Assembly: GCA_910585945.1 (NCBI GenBank)
Contig: CAJUHZ010000014.1
Location: forward strand, 1 to 64,000
DNA length: 64,000 nt
Origin: an uncultured Bilophila sp.
GTDB taxonomy: Bacteria; Desulfobacterota; Desulfovibrionia; Desulfovibrionales; Desulfovibrionaceae
Direction: 5' to 3'
Positions 62,725-64,000 of the stretch are shown here, piece after piece; the stretch's first letter is position 1; each line of letters begins with the position of its first letter. The notes beneath the pieces were generated by a model that saw only the letters and a program-made list of their open reading frames with translations, made no database searches and had not been told where the DNA came from. A program made the position numbers and the translations under genes.

Positions 62725-63318
62725 ATGCATGTCGTCGCTTTCAACGGAAGTCCCCGGAAGAACGGAAATACGGCTCGCCTGGTCCGGCACTGTCTTGATA
62801 CGCTTGAAGCCGAAGGCATATCCACAGAAATGGTGCAGGTCGGCGGAACCAACATTCGCGGGTGCTGCTCCTGCCTCTCCTGCCGCAAAAACGGCGTGGA
62901 AGTCTGCTCGATCACCTCGGACCCGTTCAATGAATGGATCGAAAAAATGAAGAACGCCGAAGGGATCATCCTTGCCTCTCCGGTGTACATGTTCGGCACG
63001 ACGCCGGAGATGAAAGCCCTTATTGACCGCGCCTCCTTCATCGCGCGTGGCCGCGTGCGCCGGGGAGAACAGGGCAGCATGTTCTACCGCAAGGTCGGCG
63101 GGGCCATTTCCGCCGTGCGGCGCGCGGGAGCCATTCAGGCGTTGCAAACCATGATTTCCATGTTTGCCGTCACGCAAATGATCGTGCCCATGTCAAATTA
63201 CTGGACTTTTGGAATGGGGGAAGCCCCCGGCGAAGTGGAACAGGATGCGGAAGGCTGGCGCTGCATGGAGGAGCTTGGACGCAACATGGCCTGGGTGATG
63301 AAGAAGCTCCATGCCTGA
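62725..63318 (+). CDS. NADPH-dependent FMN reductase-like flavoprotein with Cys cluster
   Basis: The 197-residue flavodoxin-fold protein has the FMN phosphate loop NGSPRKNGNT (7-16) and ASPVYMFGTTPEMKALIDR. Five cysteines lie close together (47, 48, 50, 53, 61), in the region where iron-sulfur flavoproteins hold a [4Fe-4S] cluster. A redox step on the imported substrate is plausible. It starts 27 nt after the transporter and has AAAGGAGA upstream. Confidence 0.85.
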   Translation: MHVVAFNGSPRKNGNTARLVRHCLDTLEAEGISTEMVQVGGTNIRGCCSCLSCRKNGVEVCSITSDPFNEWIEKMKNAEGIILASPVYMFGTTPEMKALIDRASFIARGRVRRGEQGSMFYRKVGGAISAVRRAGAIQALQTMISMFAVTQMIVPMSNYWTFGMGEAPGEVEQDAEGWRCMEELGRNMAWVMKKLHA

Positions 63319-63420
63319 TCGCATCCCGCTTCACCCTGTTCAACGGCATCATTCAACGAAATCTCATTCGGGCGGCACGATCAACGTTTCGGATGCCGTA
63401 CAACCTGACAAGGAAAAGCC

Positions 63421-63846
63421 ATGTCACATCCGCGCTCTTTTGTAACTGTGGACGATGTTGAAACGCAATCGTTTGACTGGGGCAAGCTGCAATGGTTGAC
63501 CGAACCCCGGGTCACGGGTTCCCAATGCATGGTCAGCGGCATCGTCACCCTTGATCCCGGGCAGGGACACGCCCGGCATAACCATCCGGGCTGCTGCGAG
63601 AATCTCTTCATCCTTGAAGGCGAAGGGGAACAGATGATCGAACAGGCGGACGGCCGCCGCGAAACCCGCAAGGTCGGCCCCGGCGTCATGATTTCCCTGC
63701 AACGCGGCCAGTATCATTCCACCTTCAATGTCGGTACGGGGGTGCTGCGCATTCTGGCCTGCTACGAATTTGCCGGGCCGGAAGCCGCGTTGCGCGCTGA
63801 TCCCGGATGCACGGTGATCCCGCCCAGGGCAAGCCAGGAGCAGTGA
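63421..63846 (+). CDS. single-domain cupin protein
   Basis: The 141-residue beta-barrel has the cupin metal motif with HxHx4E (His53, His55, Glu60) in ARHNHPGCCENLFILEGEGE. The second motif contains His99 (GxYHSTFNV), giving a complete 3-His/1-Glu metal site. Such proteins act as isomerases, dioxygenases, decarboxylases or sensors. AAGGAA lies before the ATG. It is the last gene of the locus in the window. Confidence 0.85.
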   Translation: MSHPRSFVTVDDVETQSFDWGKLQWLTEPRVTGSQCMVSGIVTLDPGQGHARHNHPGCCENLFILEGEGEQMIEQADGRRETRKVGPGVMISLQRGQYHSTFNVGTGVLRILACYEFAGPEAALRADPGCTVIPPRASQEQ

Positions 63847-63859
63847 TCAATAAAGGCGT

Positions 63860-64000
63860 GGGGCGCTGCCCCACACCCCGCCGGGGGGAATGATTCCCCC
63901 CGGACCCCCTCAGTTGAGGTCACGAAATGCCTTCTCCGGCAGGCGAGCCGCGTGCGGCGCCGAGAACGATGCCGGGCGCAAGCGGGACATGCTTCCGCCT
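63860..64000 (-). repeat. ~100 bp dispersed repeat, diverged inverted copy 3
   Basis: Read on the minus strand this aligns with 230-351: CGCTTGCG, a GGCATCG segment, GCGCCGCACGCGGC, CGCCTGCCGG and the GGGGGGAATCATTCCCCCC palindrome occur in the same order. It begins right after the cupin gene and runs off the window, so the right end is not defined. Confidence 0.7.

Noticed and set aside
56179..63846. Recent horizontal acquisition of the Tm-1-like locus next to the tRNA(CAU) gene
   Set aside because: No integrase, no repeat of the tRNA 3' end at the other side within the window, and base composition of the genes is like the surroundings apart from the AT-rich control region. It cannot be supported from this window.

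Overview
The window is about 64 kb of GC-rich chromosome from an anaerobic Gram-negative bacterium, most likely a member of Desulfovibrionales (Desulfobacterota). This placement rests on gene order (tig-clpP-clpX-lon; def-fmt-DUF116; the tRNA/tuf/rpmG/secE/nusG/L11-L1-L10-L12/rpoBC locus; livKHMGF) and on the general look of the proteins. No marker was searched, so it is an inference.

Layout. 0-2 kb: two copies of a ~100 bp intergenic repeat, a DMT-family exporter and an SMR (Gdx/SugE-like) exporter. 2-8 kb (minus strand): lon, clpX, clpP and tig, the protein quality-control locus, with a good terminator after tig and a candidate clpP promoter. 8.5-12 kb: a shikimate-kinase-like gene, a convergent intergenic array of five hairpins, then def-fmt-DUF116 on the minus strand. 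12-17 kb (plus): pyruvate-type aldolase, NAD-dependent epimerase, a divergent CMP-KDO-synthetase-like cytidylyltransferase, hexapeptide acyltransferase, 2-hydroxyacid dehydrogenase and HAD phosphatase, which looks like a surface sugar-acid pathway. 17-22 kb: UvrD-like helicase, radical SAM protein, thiE, DsbA-like protein. 22-37 kb (minus): tRNA-Thr, -Tyr, -Gly, tuf, rpmG, tRNA-Trp, secE, nusG, rplK, rplA, rplJ, rplL, rpoB, rpoC, with recognisable promoters and terminators. 37-50 kb: M16 peptidase, chemoreceptor, YbaY-META envelope protein, branched-chain amino acid ABC transporter, PAS-GGDEF protein. 50-56 kb: metG, ricT-like, CBS-ACT protein, nucleoside-recognition membrane protein, tRNA with CAU anticodon.

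56-64 kb is the most unusual part. A sigma-54 activator whose N-terminal half is a PEP-hydrolase-like TIM barrel (PF09370 type) is divergently transcribed from a degenerate paralogue of that barrel, a Tm-1-like/UPF0261 protein, a canonical PF09370-type protein, a DASS/SLC13 anion transporter, an FMN flavoprotein with a cysteine cluster and a cupin. The divergent promoter region has a perfect inverted-repeat operator. The likely reading is an inducible uptake and breakdown system for an unidentified organic acid, in which the regulator senses the compound through an enzyme-like domain.

Dispersed intergenic repeats are a second theme. A ~100 bp element occurs at both ends of the window in opposite orientation. 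A different ~140 bp element occurs near 39.9 and 48.3 kb, with a fragment at 55.9 kb. The octamer ATGAAATG recurs nine times, mostly between genes. Start codons were moved from the longest-frame start whenever a Shine-Dalgarno sequence or family length supported it. All functional calls are from reading the sequence, without database searches.
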